From positions 1 to 12,102 of the forward strand of contig JAFGIE010000210.1 in assembly GCA_016929775.1 (NCBI GenBank): DNA of 12,102 bases, given 5' to 3'. This document shows, one piece after another, positions 1-7,295 of the stretch. Source of the DNA: Anaerolineae bacterium. Lineage in GTDB: Bacteria; Chloroflexota; Anaerolineae; JAFGEY01. Under the pieces are notes generated by a model. That model was given only the letters and a program-made list of their open reading frames with translations. It made no database searches and had not been told where the DNA came from. Each line of letters starts with the position of its first letter. Within the stretch, counting starts at the first letter, position 1. The position numbers were made by a program, and so were the translations under genes.

Positions 1-66
1 CTGAGTGCCGGACTTGCCTCCCTACTTACTCTAGAGCAAATCGCCGTCATTTTGGGCGAAACTTAG
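1..66 (+). CDS. Possible 3' end of an upstream gene (partial)
   Basis: Frame 1 is open from the window edge to a TAG at 64-66 and would give the last 21 residues of a protein, ending in LTLEQIAVILGET. The segment is hydrophobic and helix-like. 'LTLEQIAVILG' resembles the first helix and turn of a helix-turn-helix, but the chain ends there, so no family can be named. A small hairpin follows the stop within 6 bases, as expected at a gene end. The stretch is too short for codon statistics, and another frame is open to 111, so this is only a candidate. Confidence 0.35.
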   Translation: MSAGLASLLTLEQIAVILGET

Positions 67-71
67 GTAGT

Positions 72-87
72 AGCGGATTCATCCGCT
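72..87 (+). terminator. Terminator-like hairpin after the upstream reading frame
   Basis: AGCGGA (72-77) pairs with TCCGCT (82-87) around a TTCA loop. It sits 6 bases after the TAG at 64-66 and is followed by the pyrimidine-rich TCTTC. There is no real T-run, so this would be a weak intrinsic terminator at best. A second, shorter stem (GTGC 105-108 / GCAC 113-116) lies downstream. It is supported by position and pairing only. Confidence 0.3.
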
Positions 88-198
88 TCTTCGGCGCTTG
101 ACCAGTGCCAGGGCACCTAGGACTGCGGGCGCGCGCTACTCGTTGAGGCCCCCGGGCCAAGATCGGTGCCTGTGTTGCCCACCTGCCCACCGGGGCGC

Positions 199-227
199 TT
201 GTGTTCCGGGCTGATCTGTGGTACGCT
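199..227 (+). promoter_or_regulatory. Candidate sigma70-type promoter for the RNA methyltransferase
   Basis: TTGTGT (199-204) and TACGCT (222-227) are separated by 17 bases, and the -10 box is preceded by TGG (219-221), an extended -10 element. Initiation would fall near 234, about 35 bases before the GTG start at 270. The same GTGGTA core recurs ahead of the ABC operon at 2288-2293. The match to consensus is moderate, and the assignment is from sequence alone. The rest of 88-269 shows only short GC-rich palindromes, such as one at 147-158. Confidence 0.4.
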
Positions 228-269
228 TGGCGAGTCCGTGCCACACCGGGTCAGGAGAGGGGCGAAAAC

Positions 270-1514
270 GTGCCCGTAGGCGATGCCTTTGAGCTTGAAC
301 TGCAGGCGATGAGCCACCTGGGGCAGGCGTTGGGACGCCACGAGGGCAAGGTGGTGTTCGTCGGCGGCGCGATCCCGGGCGAGGTGGTCCGCGCGCGCGT
401 CGTCGAGGACCAAAAGCGCTGGGCGCGCGCCGAGCTGGACGACGTGGTCGTCCCATCGCCGCACCGGGTTGCGCCTCCCTGCCCCTACTATGGCGAGTGC
501 GGGGGATGCCACTGGCAGCACATCGACGCCGCGGCGCAGCTCGCGTACAAGCGCGGAATCGTCGTCGATCAGCTTGCGCGCCTCGGGAACCGCCAGGCGC
601 CGGTGCAGCCCACGCTGGGCATGGACACGGAGCCGTGGTTCTACCGCAACCACGTCCAGTTCGCCGTCGACGCAGAGGGCGCGCTCGGCTTCCAGGCGGC
701 GCGCAGCCATCGGATCGTCGCGATCGAGCGCTGCCTGCTCCTGCACCCCCTGTTGGACGAACTGCACGCCGTGCTGGACCTGGACTGGCCCGATCTGCGC
801 CGCGTGTCCCTGCGCGCCGGGATCCACACGGGCGAGCAGATGGTGATCCTGGAGACCGAGGGCGACGACGTGCCGGAGCTCGAGATCGACGTCCCCGTCT
901 CCTGCGTGCTGCGCCGCGCCGATGGCGCCGACGTGCCACTGATCGGGTCCGACGTGTACCACGAGGCGCTGCGCGGGCGCCGATTCCAGGTCTCGGCGAG
1001 CAGCTTTTTCCAGGTCAACACGCGCCAGGCGGAAGCCATGCTCGACGTGGTCGCGGGCTACCTGGACCCCCATCCCACGGAGACGTTGCTCGACGTCTAC
1101 TGCGGCGTGGGCGCGATCGGCCTCTCGCTGGTCGACCGGATCGGGCGCCTGATCGCCGTCGAGGAGCATTCAGCGGCGGTGCGCGATGCGCGCGCCAACG
1201 CGCGAGCGCACGGCGCGGCGACCGTGATCGAGGGGCGCGCCGAGGACGTCCTGCCCGGGCTCGAGGAGCAGGTCGACAGCGCCGTGATCGACCCGCCCCG
1301 CCAGGGATGCAAGCCCGAGGTCCTGCGCGCGCTCCTGCGCTTAGCCCCACAGCGCATCGTCTATGTATCCTGCGATCCAGGCACCATGGCGCGCGATGTC
1401 GTCGCCCTGTGCGGGGCTGGGTACCGGCTGTCCGAGCTCCAGCCAATCGACATGTTCCCACAGAGCTATCACATCGAGACCGTGTCCCTGCTGGAGCGCG
1501 CGCCGGGCGCATAG
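270..1514 (+). CDS. rlmD: 23S rRNA (uracil-C5)-methyltransferase, TrmA/RlmD family
   Basis: This is an SAM-dependent RNA methyltransferase (414 aa) that methylates C5 of a uridine, most likely in 23S rRNA. The N-terminal 60 residues fit a TRAM RNA-binding domain. An iron-sulfur cluster motif follows: C71-x5-C77-x2-C80, with C155 as the probable fourth ligand. FFQVN (246-250) is the family motif. The SAM-binding loop is LLDVYCGVGAIG (273-284). Motif IDPPRQG (340-346) and the catalytic cysteine in YVSCDP (C368) come next, then the base in HIETV (E403). The GTG at 270 is chosen because AGGAGAGG lies at 253-260 with good spacing and the product then starts at the TRAM domain. An in-frame GTG at 201 has no such site. 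All active-site residues are present. The sequence alone does not separate RlmD from RlmCD or TrmA specificity, so the symbol is tentative. Confidence 0.9.
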   Translation: MPVGDAFELELQAMSHLGQALGRHEGKVVFVGGAIPGEVVRARVVEDQKRWARAELDDVVVPSPHRVAPPCPYYGECGGCHWQHIDAAAQLAYKRGIVVDQLARLGNRQAPVQPTLGMDTEPWFYRNHVQFAVDAEGALGFQAARSHRIVAIERCLLLHPLLDELHAVLDLDWPDLRRVSLRAGIHTGEQMVILETEGDDVPELEIDVPVSCVLRRADGADVPLIGSDVYHEALRGRRFQVSASSFFQVNTRQAEAMLDVVAGYLDPHPTETLLDVYCGVGAIGLSLVDRIGRLIAVEEHSAAVRDARANARAHGAATVIEGRAEDVLPGLEEQVDSAVIDPPRQGCKPEVLRALLRLAPQRIVYVSCDPGTMARDVVALCGAGYRLSELQPIDMFPQSYHIETVSLLERAPGA

Positions 1515-1538
1515 CGCGCTGCGCCCTGGCGCGCTTTG
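1513..1538 (+). terminator. Terminator-like hairpin overlapping the methyltransferase stop
   Basis: AGCGCGC (1513-1519) pairs perfectly with GCGCGCT (1529-1535) around a 9-base loop, and TTT follows. The left arm begins inside the TAG stop codon. The stem is strong but the T-tract is short, so it may only partly terminate. It lies in the 64-base gap before the next gene, for which no separate promoter is evident. It could therefore be an attenuating or RNA-stabilising hairpin. Confidence 0.35.
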
Positions 1539-1578
1539 GACGGGGAGATGTGACGAGCACAGAGCAGAGAGGCGCCCC

Positions 1579-2256
1579 ATGCGCAGGTTTCTGGGACTGC
1601 TACACTACTTGGCATACAAGGCCAACCACCACTTTTTCATGCGCATCTCGCTGCGCAACTGGCTGTGGGTCCTGCTCGTCCTGCCGCCCGCCGCTGCCTG
1701 GCTCCGGCGCTTGCCGTGGTCCTACGCGATCGCCCTGTCCGCGCTCGGCGCGTTGCTCCTCGCCGGGCTGGAGTGGTCGCGGCGCAAGGGCTACCTGATC
1801 TTCGAGCCCGGACCGCTCCCATCCGGCGCCGACGGGCTGCCCGCGATCGTGGTCGACGAGCAGGTCCCGTGCCTCGCTTCCGGCAGGTTTGCCGTGAGCG
1901 ACAACGAACGGGGCATGGTCAACGAGCGCGCACAGGTCTCGTTCGTGCGCACCCGCGAGCACGTGGTCATGGTGCGCCTGCAGCGCACGCGCTTCCTGCT
2001 CCTCACGCGCTCGCTGGAGGGCGAACAGGGCTGGTGGTACGTCTTTTTCGCGCCCCGGCAGGTACAGCGCGTCGAGACCGGGCGCCTGATCGCCGGGCTG
2101 CGCGCCCGTCCAGCGCTCGCCATCCACTACACCCTCCCCGAAGGGGCGCGGGGGACGGACACCGTCTACCTCGCCTTCCCCAACCCAGACGACCTGCAGC
2201 GCGTGCTCGACGAGCTGCGCACCGATGTCCCGGTCGAGGCGTTCGGCGGTTTTTGA
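1579..2256 (+). CDS. Conserved-looking membrane-anchored protein of unknown function
   Basis: No family is recognised. The 225-residue product has a basic N-terminus, then two hydrophobic segments: about 28-42 (WLWVLLVLPPAAAWL) and 48-65 (SYAIALSALGALLLAGLE). A soluble domain of about 155 residues follows. Its alternating hydrophobic strands (e.g. HVVMVRLQ 128-135, WWYVFFAP 152-159, TVYLAF 195-200) and a final short helix (DDLQRVLDEL 204-213) suggest a small beta-barrel such as a bacterial PH-like fold. This is a guess from the pattern. The positive-inside rule places the soluble domain in the cytoplasm. The ATG at 1579 is preceded by AGAGAGG (1566-1572). Upstream in-frame starts would run into the end of the methyltransferase gene. 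It lies on the same strand as that gene, with a hairpin between, so co-transcription is uncertain. Confidence 0.75.
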   Translation: MRRFLGLLHYLAYKANHHFFMRISLRNWLWVLLVLPPAAAWLRRLPWSYAIALSALGALLLAGLEWSRRKGYLIFEPGPLPSGADGLPAIVVDEQVPCLASGRFAVSDNERGMVNERAQVSFVRTREHVVMVRLQRTRFLLLTRSLEGEQGWWYVFFAPRQVQRVETGRLIAGLRARPALAIHYTLPEGARGTDTVYLAFPNPDDLQRVLDELRTDVPVEAFGGF

Positions 2257-2288
2257 CACCTTTTGGCCTCGTCGCGGGCGCGCGCACG

Positions 2289-2297
2289 TGGTATCAT
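2289..2297 (+). promoter_or_regulatory. Extended -10 promoter element for the ABC exporter operon
   Basis: TGG followed by TATCAT (2292-2297) is a good extended -10 element, 127 bases before the ATPase start. The hexamer 17 bases upstream (TCGTCG, 2269-2274) is a poor -35, which is usual where an extended -10 carries recognition. Transcription would start near 2304, giving a leader of about 120 nt. The GTGGTA core also occurs in the candidate promoter at 218-223. Confidence 0.45.
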
Positions 2298-2378
2298 GGT
2301 GGGCAAGGAACCGTCGCGGGCGCGAACCTACAGGCGCTGTCCAACGTATCTAGAGTAGGGCTGGACTGCGCTCAACAT

Positions 2379-2391
2379 CGGGCGATGCCCG
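2379..2391 (+). promoter_or_regulatory. Leader hairpin upstream of the ABC ATPase gene
   Basis: CGGGC (2379-2383) pairs with GCCCG (2387-2391) around a GAT triloop, 32 bases before the GTG start. It also spans the in-frame ATG at 2385, which has no Shine-Dalgarno site and is not expected to be used. There is no T-run, so it is not a terminator. The remainder of 2257-2423 shows no coding signal and no recognised riboswitch. Confidence 0.25.
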
Positions 2392-2423
2392 CCCGGCGCT
2401 GGCGTACAGGTGGAGAGTGGACT

Positions 2424-3140
2424 GTGACCGAACCGATCATCCACGTCGAAAACGTGACCAAGTCCTTCCTCATGGGCCGCGAAGCGGTGCAGGCCCTGCG
2501 CGGGATCGACCTCGACGTACTGCCCGGGGAGATGGTCTGTCTGATGGGGCCGAGCGGCTCCGGCAAGACCACGCTGCTCAACATCCTGGGCGGGCTGGAA
2601 GAGCCGAGCCGGGGCCACATCCTCGTCGACGGGCACAACATCGTCGCCCTCTCGGAGGACCGGCTCGCGCGCCTTCGCCTGCAGACCATGGGCTTTGTCT
2701 TTCAGAACTATAACCTGCTCGGCAACTTTACCGCGCTCGAGAACGTGGAGGCGCCGATGGCGCTTGCCGGACTGCGCGGGCGGAGGCGGCGCCGGAAGGC
2801 ACAGGACCTGCTCGACCTGGTCGGCCTCGCCGACCGCGCCGATCACTACCCGACCGAGCTGTCCGGCGGGCAGCAGCAGCGCGTCGCCATCGCGCGCGCC
2901 CTGGCGAACGACCCGGCGATCCTGATCGGGGACGAGATCACCGGCGACCTCGACTCGGTGACCGGGTACGAGGTCATGGAGATCGTCGCCCGCCTCAACC
3001 GTGAGCGCGAGACGACCGTGATCTATGTCACGCACGACCCGCGCATGGCGCGCTTTGCCGGGCGGCTGATCCAGATCCGCGACGGGCGATTGGTCAGCGA
3101 TCAGCCCACGGACGAGGCGCTGGGGACCGCAGCGCCATGA
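2424..3140 (+). CDS. ABC transporter ATP-binding protein, LolD/MacB type
   Basis: This is the cytoplasmic ATPase that powers the FtsX-type permease encoded next. The 238 residues contain Walker A GPSGSGKT (42-49), Q-loop FQNYNLL (Q94), signature LSGGQQQR (146-153), Walker B ILIGDE (166-171) with catalytic E171, D-loop GDLDS (174-178) and switch histidine H204 (YVTHD). The order and length match the LolD/FtsE/MacB ATPase group. The usual DEPTG after Walker B reads DEITG here (Ile for Pro). An arginine-rich stretch, RGRRRRRK (118-125), lies in the helical domain. The GTG at 2424 has GGAG at 2412-2415; an in-frame ATG at 2385 has no ribosome site. The stop overlaps the permease start as ATGA, implying coupled translation. 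The substrate is unknown. Confidence 0.93.
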   Translation: MTEPIIHVENVTKSFLMGREAVQALRGIDLDVLPGEMVCLMGPSGSGKTTLLNILGGLEEPSRGHILVDGHNIVALSEDRLARLRLQTMGFVFQNYNLLGNFTALENVEAPMALAGLRGRRRRRKAQDLLDLVGLADRADHYPTELSGGQQQRVAIARALANDPAILIGDEITGDLDSVTGYEVMEIVARLNRERETTVIYVTHDPRMARFAGRLIQIRDGRLVSDQPTDEALGTAAP

Positions 3141-6004
3141 TCGCCCGCTACGTGCTCAAGGGCTTCCGCCGGCACAAGGGACGCACGGCGATCATGGCCC
3201 TCGCCTTGGCCTTTGTCGCGACCATGCTGATCGTGCTCAACAACACGATCGCCACCACCCGCCGCCAAGTCGTCGACCTGATCGCGCGCGAGGTCGGCAC
3301 GCACGACATCGCCCTTTCCCGCACCGACACCAGTGCGGCGCCCTTTGTCGCCGTCTCGCGCACCGTCGAGCGCGTGCGTACCGTGCATCCCTCGATCCAG
3401 GGCATCTATCCCCGCTTCCAGACGGACGTCGAGGTCGCACGCGGGGCGACGAACGGCAGCGCGACGCTGGTCGCCTTCGACGCCGGGATCGACACCCTGG
3501 GCACGATCAACGTCCTGGAAGGGACGTTCGAGATCACGGGCGATCGCGCCGTGATCACGCGGGACACTGCCGATGCGTACGACCTCGCCGTGGGCGACCA
3601 GATCGTGCTCAGCTATGTCCTGCCCGTGCCGCGCGAGGTGGGCGAGACGCAAGCCGAGAACATCAGCGTCAACCGCAGCGCGCACCGCTTTACGGTCAGT
3701 GGGATCGCCCTCCAGAGCGGGCTGGGGAGCGGCATCCAGAACGGCGTGCTGGTCGACGTGGGGACGGTCCAGGAATGGCTGGGCCTCCCCGATCGCGCCG
3801 AGCGGCTGGTGATCGCCCTCGACCCGAGCGTGTACAACACCCTCAACGTCGAATCCTCTGTCTTTCGCGTGCGCCGCATTGCCGAGCGGATCCGGGTCGC
3901 GCTGGGCGAAGAGCGGGACAGCTATGCGATCGAGATCGAAAAGGCCGAATCGCTGGACGGCGCCGAGATCGCCTTCTCGATGATCCAGACCCTGACCGTG
4001 GTGTACGGCTTTCTCTCCATGGGCGTCGTCGGGCTGCTCGTCTACTCGCTGATCAACGCCAACGTCGAGGACCGCCGGCGCGACCTCGCCTTTCTGCGCA
4101 TCGTCGGCGCCCGGCGCCGCGACCTCTTTGCGCTGGTGATCATCGAGGTCATGATCGTCGGCGCGATCGGCATCGGGCTGGGCATGCTGGTGGGACAGGC
4201 GCTGTCGACGTTCGTGATCGACCGCATGCTCGGGCCCTTGATCGGGTCCATGATCGCCAACGAGGGCAGCCTGGGCGGCATGCCGGTCCTGGAGGAGGTC
4301 CGGCTGGTCATCACGCCGTGGTCCTTGGTCTCGACGGCGCTGATCGCGGGCACGATCCTGCTGCTCAGCGCCCTGGCGCCGGCGCGCAAGGCGGCGCACA
4401 CCAAGATCCGCTACGCCATCGACCCCGGTTCGGCGGACAACCTGCAGGTCGAGGACCTCGCCGCCCTGCGCGAGCGGCGCTACAACTGGAACATCACCCT
4501 GGCGGGCCTGGTGCTGACGATCATGTGGGGCCTGATCTTTGTCGGCCAAAACTATCTCTACGCGCAGGGGAACGAGAGCGTGCTCGGCGCGTACATGTTT
4601 GGCGGCATGGCGCTGCTCATCCTGGGGGTGAGCCTGCTCTTCTTTACGCTGACGATCCCCTTCGAGCGCCTGGCGCTTCTGTTCTCGCGCCTGATCTCGC
4701 CCCGGCTGACCTTCTTTGCCGCGCGCAACGTGCGGCGCGCCAAGCAGCGCAACACCGTGATCACGCTCATGATCGTCTTTAGCGCCACCCTGCCCACCTT
4801 CCTGGGGACCACCGCTGCGCTGACCGAATCCAACTTTGACGTCAACGTCCGCCAAAGCAGCGGCGCGCCGATCGAGAGCGCCGTCTGGCGTCGCGGCAGC
4901 TACTACATGACCTATTTCGAGCGCGAAGAGACCGAGTACCTGCGCCCGGCGTTCCTAGAGCGCTACACGCAGGTAGCGCACGTCGGGCCCGTGGTGGGGC
5001 TGACCTATGGCTACCAAGCCAGCGCGCGCAACCTGGTGCGCCTGCGCCTGGCGAGCGTCGATCTGCATGGCCTGACCGCCTCGCCGCTGAGCGTCGTCTA
5101 CCCCGACCTGACCGAGATGGTCGGCGACGGCGACGCCGCCTTTGCGCGCATGTTCGAGCAGATCGACACGATCGTCCTCACCGCGGGCTTTGCCGAGTAC
5201 ATGGACGTCGGGGTGGGCGACGTGTTGATCGTCGCGGGCGCCGGGCTCGACCACGAAGTGCCGATGCGCGTGGTCGGCTTGATCGAGCGCATGGCGGGGT
5301 TTTGGGGCATCGGGCGCAACATGCGCGACATCCGCTGGGGCGGCAGCCCCGCTTTCGTCTCGCTCGACACCTTTCTCCGGCTGACGACCGATCCCGCCCT
5401 GGATCAGGTGTGCGTCGACGGCGCGTGCAGCGACGCCGAGCGCGACGCACCGCTGATCGAGCGCATCCTGGCGGACGTGGACCCGACCGCCGACCCGGCG
5501 CTGGTCTCCAAGGCGCTGCGCACCGCGCTCTCGGACCGCAACGACATCCGCGTCGAGGTGACCGAGGAGCAGGTGCGCATGGCCCACCAAGAGTTCGTGA
5601 CCATGCGCGTCATCCTGCTCGTGCTGACCGTGCTCTCGCTGATCACGTCCGTGCTCGGCGTCTTTTCGGTGATCTATGTCACCGTCCAGACCCGGCGCCT
5701 CGAGATCGGCATGGTCAAGGCGATCGGCATCACCAGCTGGCAACTCACCGGCACATTCGCGATCGAGTCGCTGGTCATGACGGTCAGCGCCACCCTCGCC
5801 GGCACGACCGCCGGCACCGGGTTGGGATACCTGTTCTACGTGAGCAACAACAGCATGCAGAACGTGCCGACGATCCCGGCTTTCGACACGCTCACCGTGG
5901 GCTTTGTGCTGGTTCTGGTGATCGTCGCCAGCCTGATCAGCGCGATCATTGCCTCGCGCGGGATCGTGCGACTGCGCGTGACCGACATCATCCGCGGGAT
6001 ATAG
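3137..6004 (+). CDS. ABC transporter permease with two FtsX domains (MacB/LolC-like)
   Basis: This large inner-membrane subunit (955 aa) pairs with the ATPase encoded just upstream. About ten hydrophobic segments are visible: 17-38, 286-306, 330-353, 396-415, 452-472, 487-505, 538-560, 823-846, 870-900 and 918-940. Two extracytoplasmic domains, 40-280 and 562-820, fit MacB periplasmic core-like regions. Each is followed by an FtsX unit; after the membrane helices the coupling-like sequences RRRDLAFLRIVGARRRDL (313-330) and RRLEIGMVKAIGITSWQL (853-870) are clearly related. This two-module, ten-helix form is known for the SalY/YbbP-type branch of mechanotransmitting ABC systems, in contrast to four-helix MacB. 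The start codon overlaps the ATPase stop by 4 bases. Two cysteines, C759 and C764 in the second outer domain, could form a disulfide. Cargo cannot be told from sequence; lipids, lipoproteins, peptides or drugs are all possible. Confidence 0.92.
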   Translation: MIARYVLKGFRRHKGRTAIMALALAFVATMLIVLNNTIATTRRQVVDLIAREVGTHDIALSRTDTSAAPFVAVSRTVERVRTVHPSIQGIYPRFQTDVEVARGATNGSATLVAFDAGIDTLGTINVLEGTFEITGDRAVITRDTADAYDLAVGDQIVLSYVLPVPREVGETQAENISVNRSAHRFTVSGIALQSGLGSGIQNGVLVDVGTVQEWLGLPDRAERLVIALDPSVYNTLNVESSVFRVRRIAERIRVALGEERDSYAIEIEKAESLDGAEIAFSMIQTLTVVYGFLSMGVVGLLVYSLINANVEDRRRDLAFLRIVGARRRDLFALVIIEVMIVGAIGIGLGMLVGQALSTFVIDRMLGPLIGSMIANEGSLGGMPVLEEVRLVITPWSLVSTALIAGTILLLSALAPARKAAHTKIRYAIDPGSADNLQVEDLAALRERRYNWNITLAGLVLTIMWGLIFVGQNYLYAQGNESVLGAYMFGGMALLILGVSLLFFTLTIPFERLALLFSRLISPRLTFFAARNVRRAKQRNTVITLMIVFSATLPTFLGTTAALTESNFDVNVRQSSGAPIESAVWRRGSYYMTYFEREETEYLRPAFLERYTQVAHVGPVVGLTYGYQASARNLVRLRLASVDLHGLTASPLSVVYPDLTEMVGDGDAAFARMFEQIDTIVLTAGFAEYMDVGVGDVLIVAGAGLDHEVPMRVVGLIERMAGFWGIGRNMRDIRWGGSPAFVSLDTFLRLTTDPALDQVCVDGACSDAERDAPLIERILADVDPTADPALVSKALRTALSDRNDIRVEVTEEQVRMAHQEFVTMRVILLVLTVLSLITSVLGVFSVIYVTVQTRRLEIGMVKAIGITSWQLTGTFAIESLVMTVSATLAGTTAGTGLGYLFYVSNNSMQNVPTIPAFDTLTVGFVLVLVIVASLISAIIASRGIVRLRVTDIIRGI

Positions 6005-6038
6005 AGGCCCGGTGGTATGTGGGGGAGGAGTGTGAACC

Positions 6039-7295
6039 GTGAGCAGATTGAGGCTGATCGTGGCGCTGTGCATCGCCATCGCGCTGGCGGCGGGCTGCGG
6101 GGGCGTTGGCGCCGAGCCGGCGCCCGACACCCCGCCTGCCCCATCCGAACCGCCCGCCGCGAGCGAAAAAGAGGCCCAGGCGGCGACCACGCCCCTGATC
6201 TCGGCAGGGCGCGCGATCTTGATGGACGGCGAGCTGGTCGCCGGCTCCCCGCCCCTCCAGCTCGCCTTCTCCGAGGGCGTGCGGGGCGCGCTGCTCGAGC
6301 TGCCGGTCCGCGTCGGGCAGCGCGTCCGGGCGGGCCAACAGATCGCGCGGGTGGACGACGCAGCGCTGCAGCGCGCCGTCGAGGACACCCAGCGGAGCCT
6401 GGCGCGCGCGATCGAGGACCGGGAGCGGGCAGAGGCGGATGCAGACGAGACCTACCAGCGAGAGGTGGACCAGGCGCGGGAGCGCTACGAGGACGCGCTC
6501 TTGCAGGCCCAGCGCGCCCTGACCGCCGCGCAGGCTGCCCTGGCGCGCGCGCAGATGCAGCCGCCGACCACGCCCGTCGCCGAGGCCCAGGTTCAACTGG
6601 CGCGCGCGCGGGAGGCGGAGGACAAAGCCTACGACGACTACAAGCAGGCCCTCGACCGCCCGTGGGAGCCGCAGCAGATCCGCGACACGCTCTACAAGGA
6701 GTGGCAGCGGCGGATCGTCGACCGTGAGCTGGCAGAGCTGCACCTGGCGGATGCGCGCACGGCGTTGCAGGCCCACTACCTGGACGTGGAGAGCCGGCAG
6801 CGTGACGTGGCGCAAGCCGAGGAGGACCTGTCCCTGGTCCGCCAGGACGAGGTAACGCGCCGAGAGGACCCCACGCACGCGCGCGCCGTCGAGGACGCCG
6901 AGCGCAGGCTCGCCGAGGCCCAGGATGCCCTGGCGGACGCGCGTCTCGCGGCGCCCTGGGCGGGGCTGGTAACCGAGGTGCACGTCAACATCGGCTCGAC
7001 CGTCCAGGCGGGCGCCCCGATCGTCACCCTGATCAACCTGGAACAGCTCACCTTTGTCACGCAGAACCTGAGCGAGCGCCACATCGCCCAGCTCAGCGCC
7101 GGGCAGCGCGCCGAGATCACCCTGCGCGCCTACCCGGAGCGCGTGCTGGTCGGGCGCGTCGAGACCATCGTGCCCCGCTCGGCGACCGCCGGCGATGCGG
7201 CGCCCTTTGCGGCGCACATTCGCCTTGAGGGCGCCGACCTCGACCTCCTGCCGGGCATGACCGGGCGCGTGGAGGTGGTCTCGGAGGAACCCTAG
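6039..7295 (+). CDS. Lipoprotein efflux adaptor (HlyD/MacA-like membrane fusion protein)
   Basis: This is an extracytoplasmic adaptor (418 aa) expected to dock on the FtsX permease. The N-terminus is a lipoprotein signal: SRLRLIV, hydrophobic core, then LAAGC with C20 as the lipidated residue, followed by a Pro/Ala/Glu linker (24-52). One half of a lipoyl-like domain is at about 75-107 (VRVGQRVRAGQQIARVDD). A very long helical segment, 108-303, is rich in Ala, Arg, Glu and Gln with heptad-like spacing. The second lipoyl half is at 304-335 (APWAGLVTEVHVNIGSTV), and a beta-barrel-like domain runs to the end (LPGMTGRVEVV). The GTG at 6039 has GGAGGAG at 6024-6030. It lies 34 bases after the permease, in one operon. 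The helical hairpin is long for a MacA-type adaptor, and no outer-membrane channel gene is in the window. Confidence 0.88.
   Translation: MSRLRLIVALCIAIALAAGCGGVGAEPAPDTPPAPSEPPAASEKEAQAATTPLISAGRAILMDGELVAGSPPLQLAFSEGVRGALLELPVRVGQRVRAGQQIARVDDAALQRAVEDTQRSLARAIEDRERAEADADETYQREVDQARERYEDALLQAQRALTAAQAALARAQMQPPTTPVAEAQVQLARAREAEDKAYDDYKQALDRPWEPQQIRDTLYKEWQRRIVDRELAELHLADARTALQAHYLDVESRQRDVAQAEEDLSLVRQDEVTRREDPTHARAVEDAERRLAEAQDALADARLAAPWAGLVTEVHVNIGSTVQAGAPIVTLINLEQLTFVTQNLSERHIAQLSAGQRAEITLRAYPERVLVGRVETIVPRSATAGDAAPFAAHIRLEGADLDLLPGMTGRVEVVSEEP

Noticed and set aside
147..158. GGCCC/GGGCC palindrome upstream of the methyltransferase gene
   Set aside because: It has too little loop for a useful hairpin and is expected by chance in DNA this GC-rich.
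1364..1375. SCDP instead of the common SCNP at the methyltransferase catalytic cysteine
   Set aside because: The cysteine itself is present and Asp is tolerated at this position in the family as far as I recall, so it is not evidence of inactivity.
2243..2268. T-rich stretch after the membrane protein gene as an intrinsic terminator
   Set aside because: GGTTTTTGACACCTTTTGG contains T-runs, but I find no stable stem immediately before them.
1665..2423. Long N-terminal extension of the ABC ATPase
   Set aside because: The in-frame extension overlaps the preceding gene in another frame and is Arg/Ala/Pro-rich noise. The GTG at 2424 with GGAG gives the standard ATPase length.
3101..4855. Long minus-strand open frame antisense to the permease gene
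   Set aside because: The predicted product is dominated by Arg, Asp, Gln and His with no domain pattern, while the plus strand encodes a coherent FtsX permease. High GC at third positions removes stops from the opposite strand.
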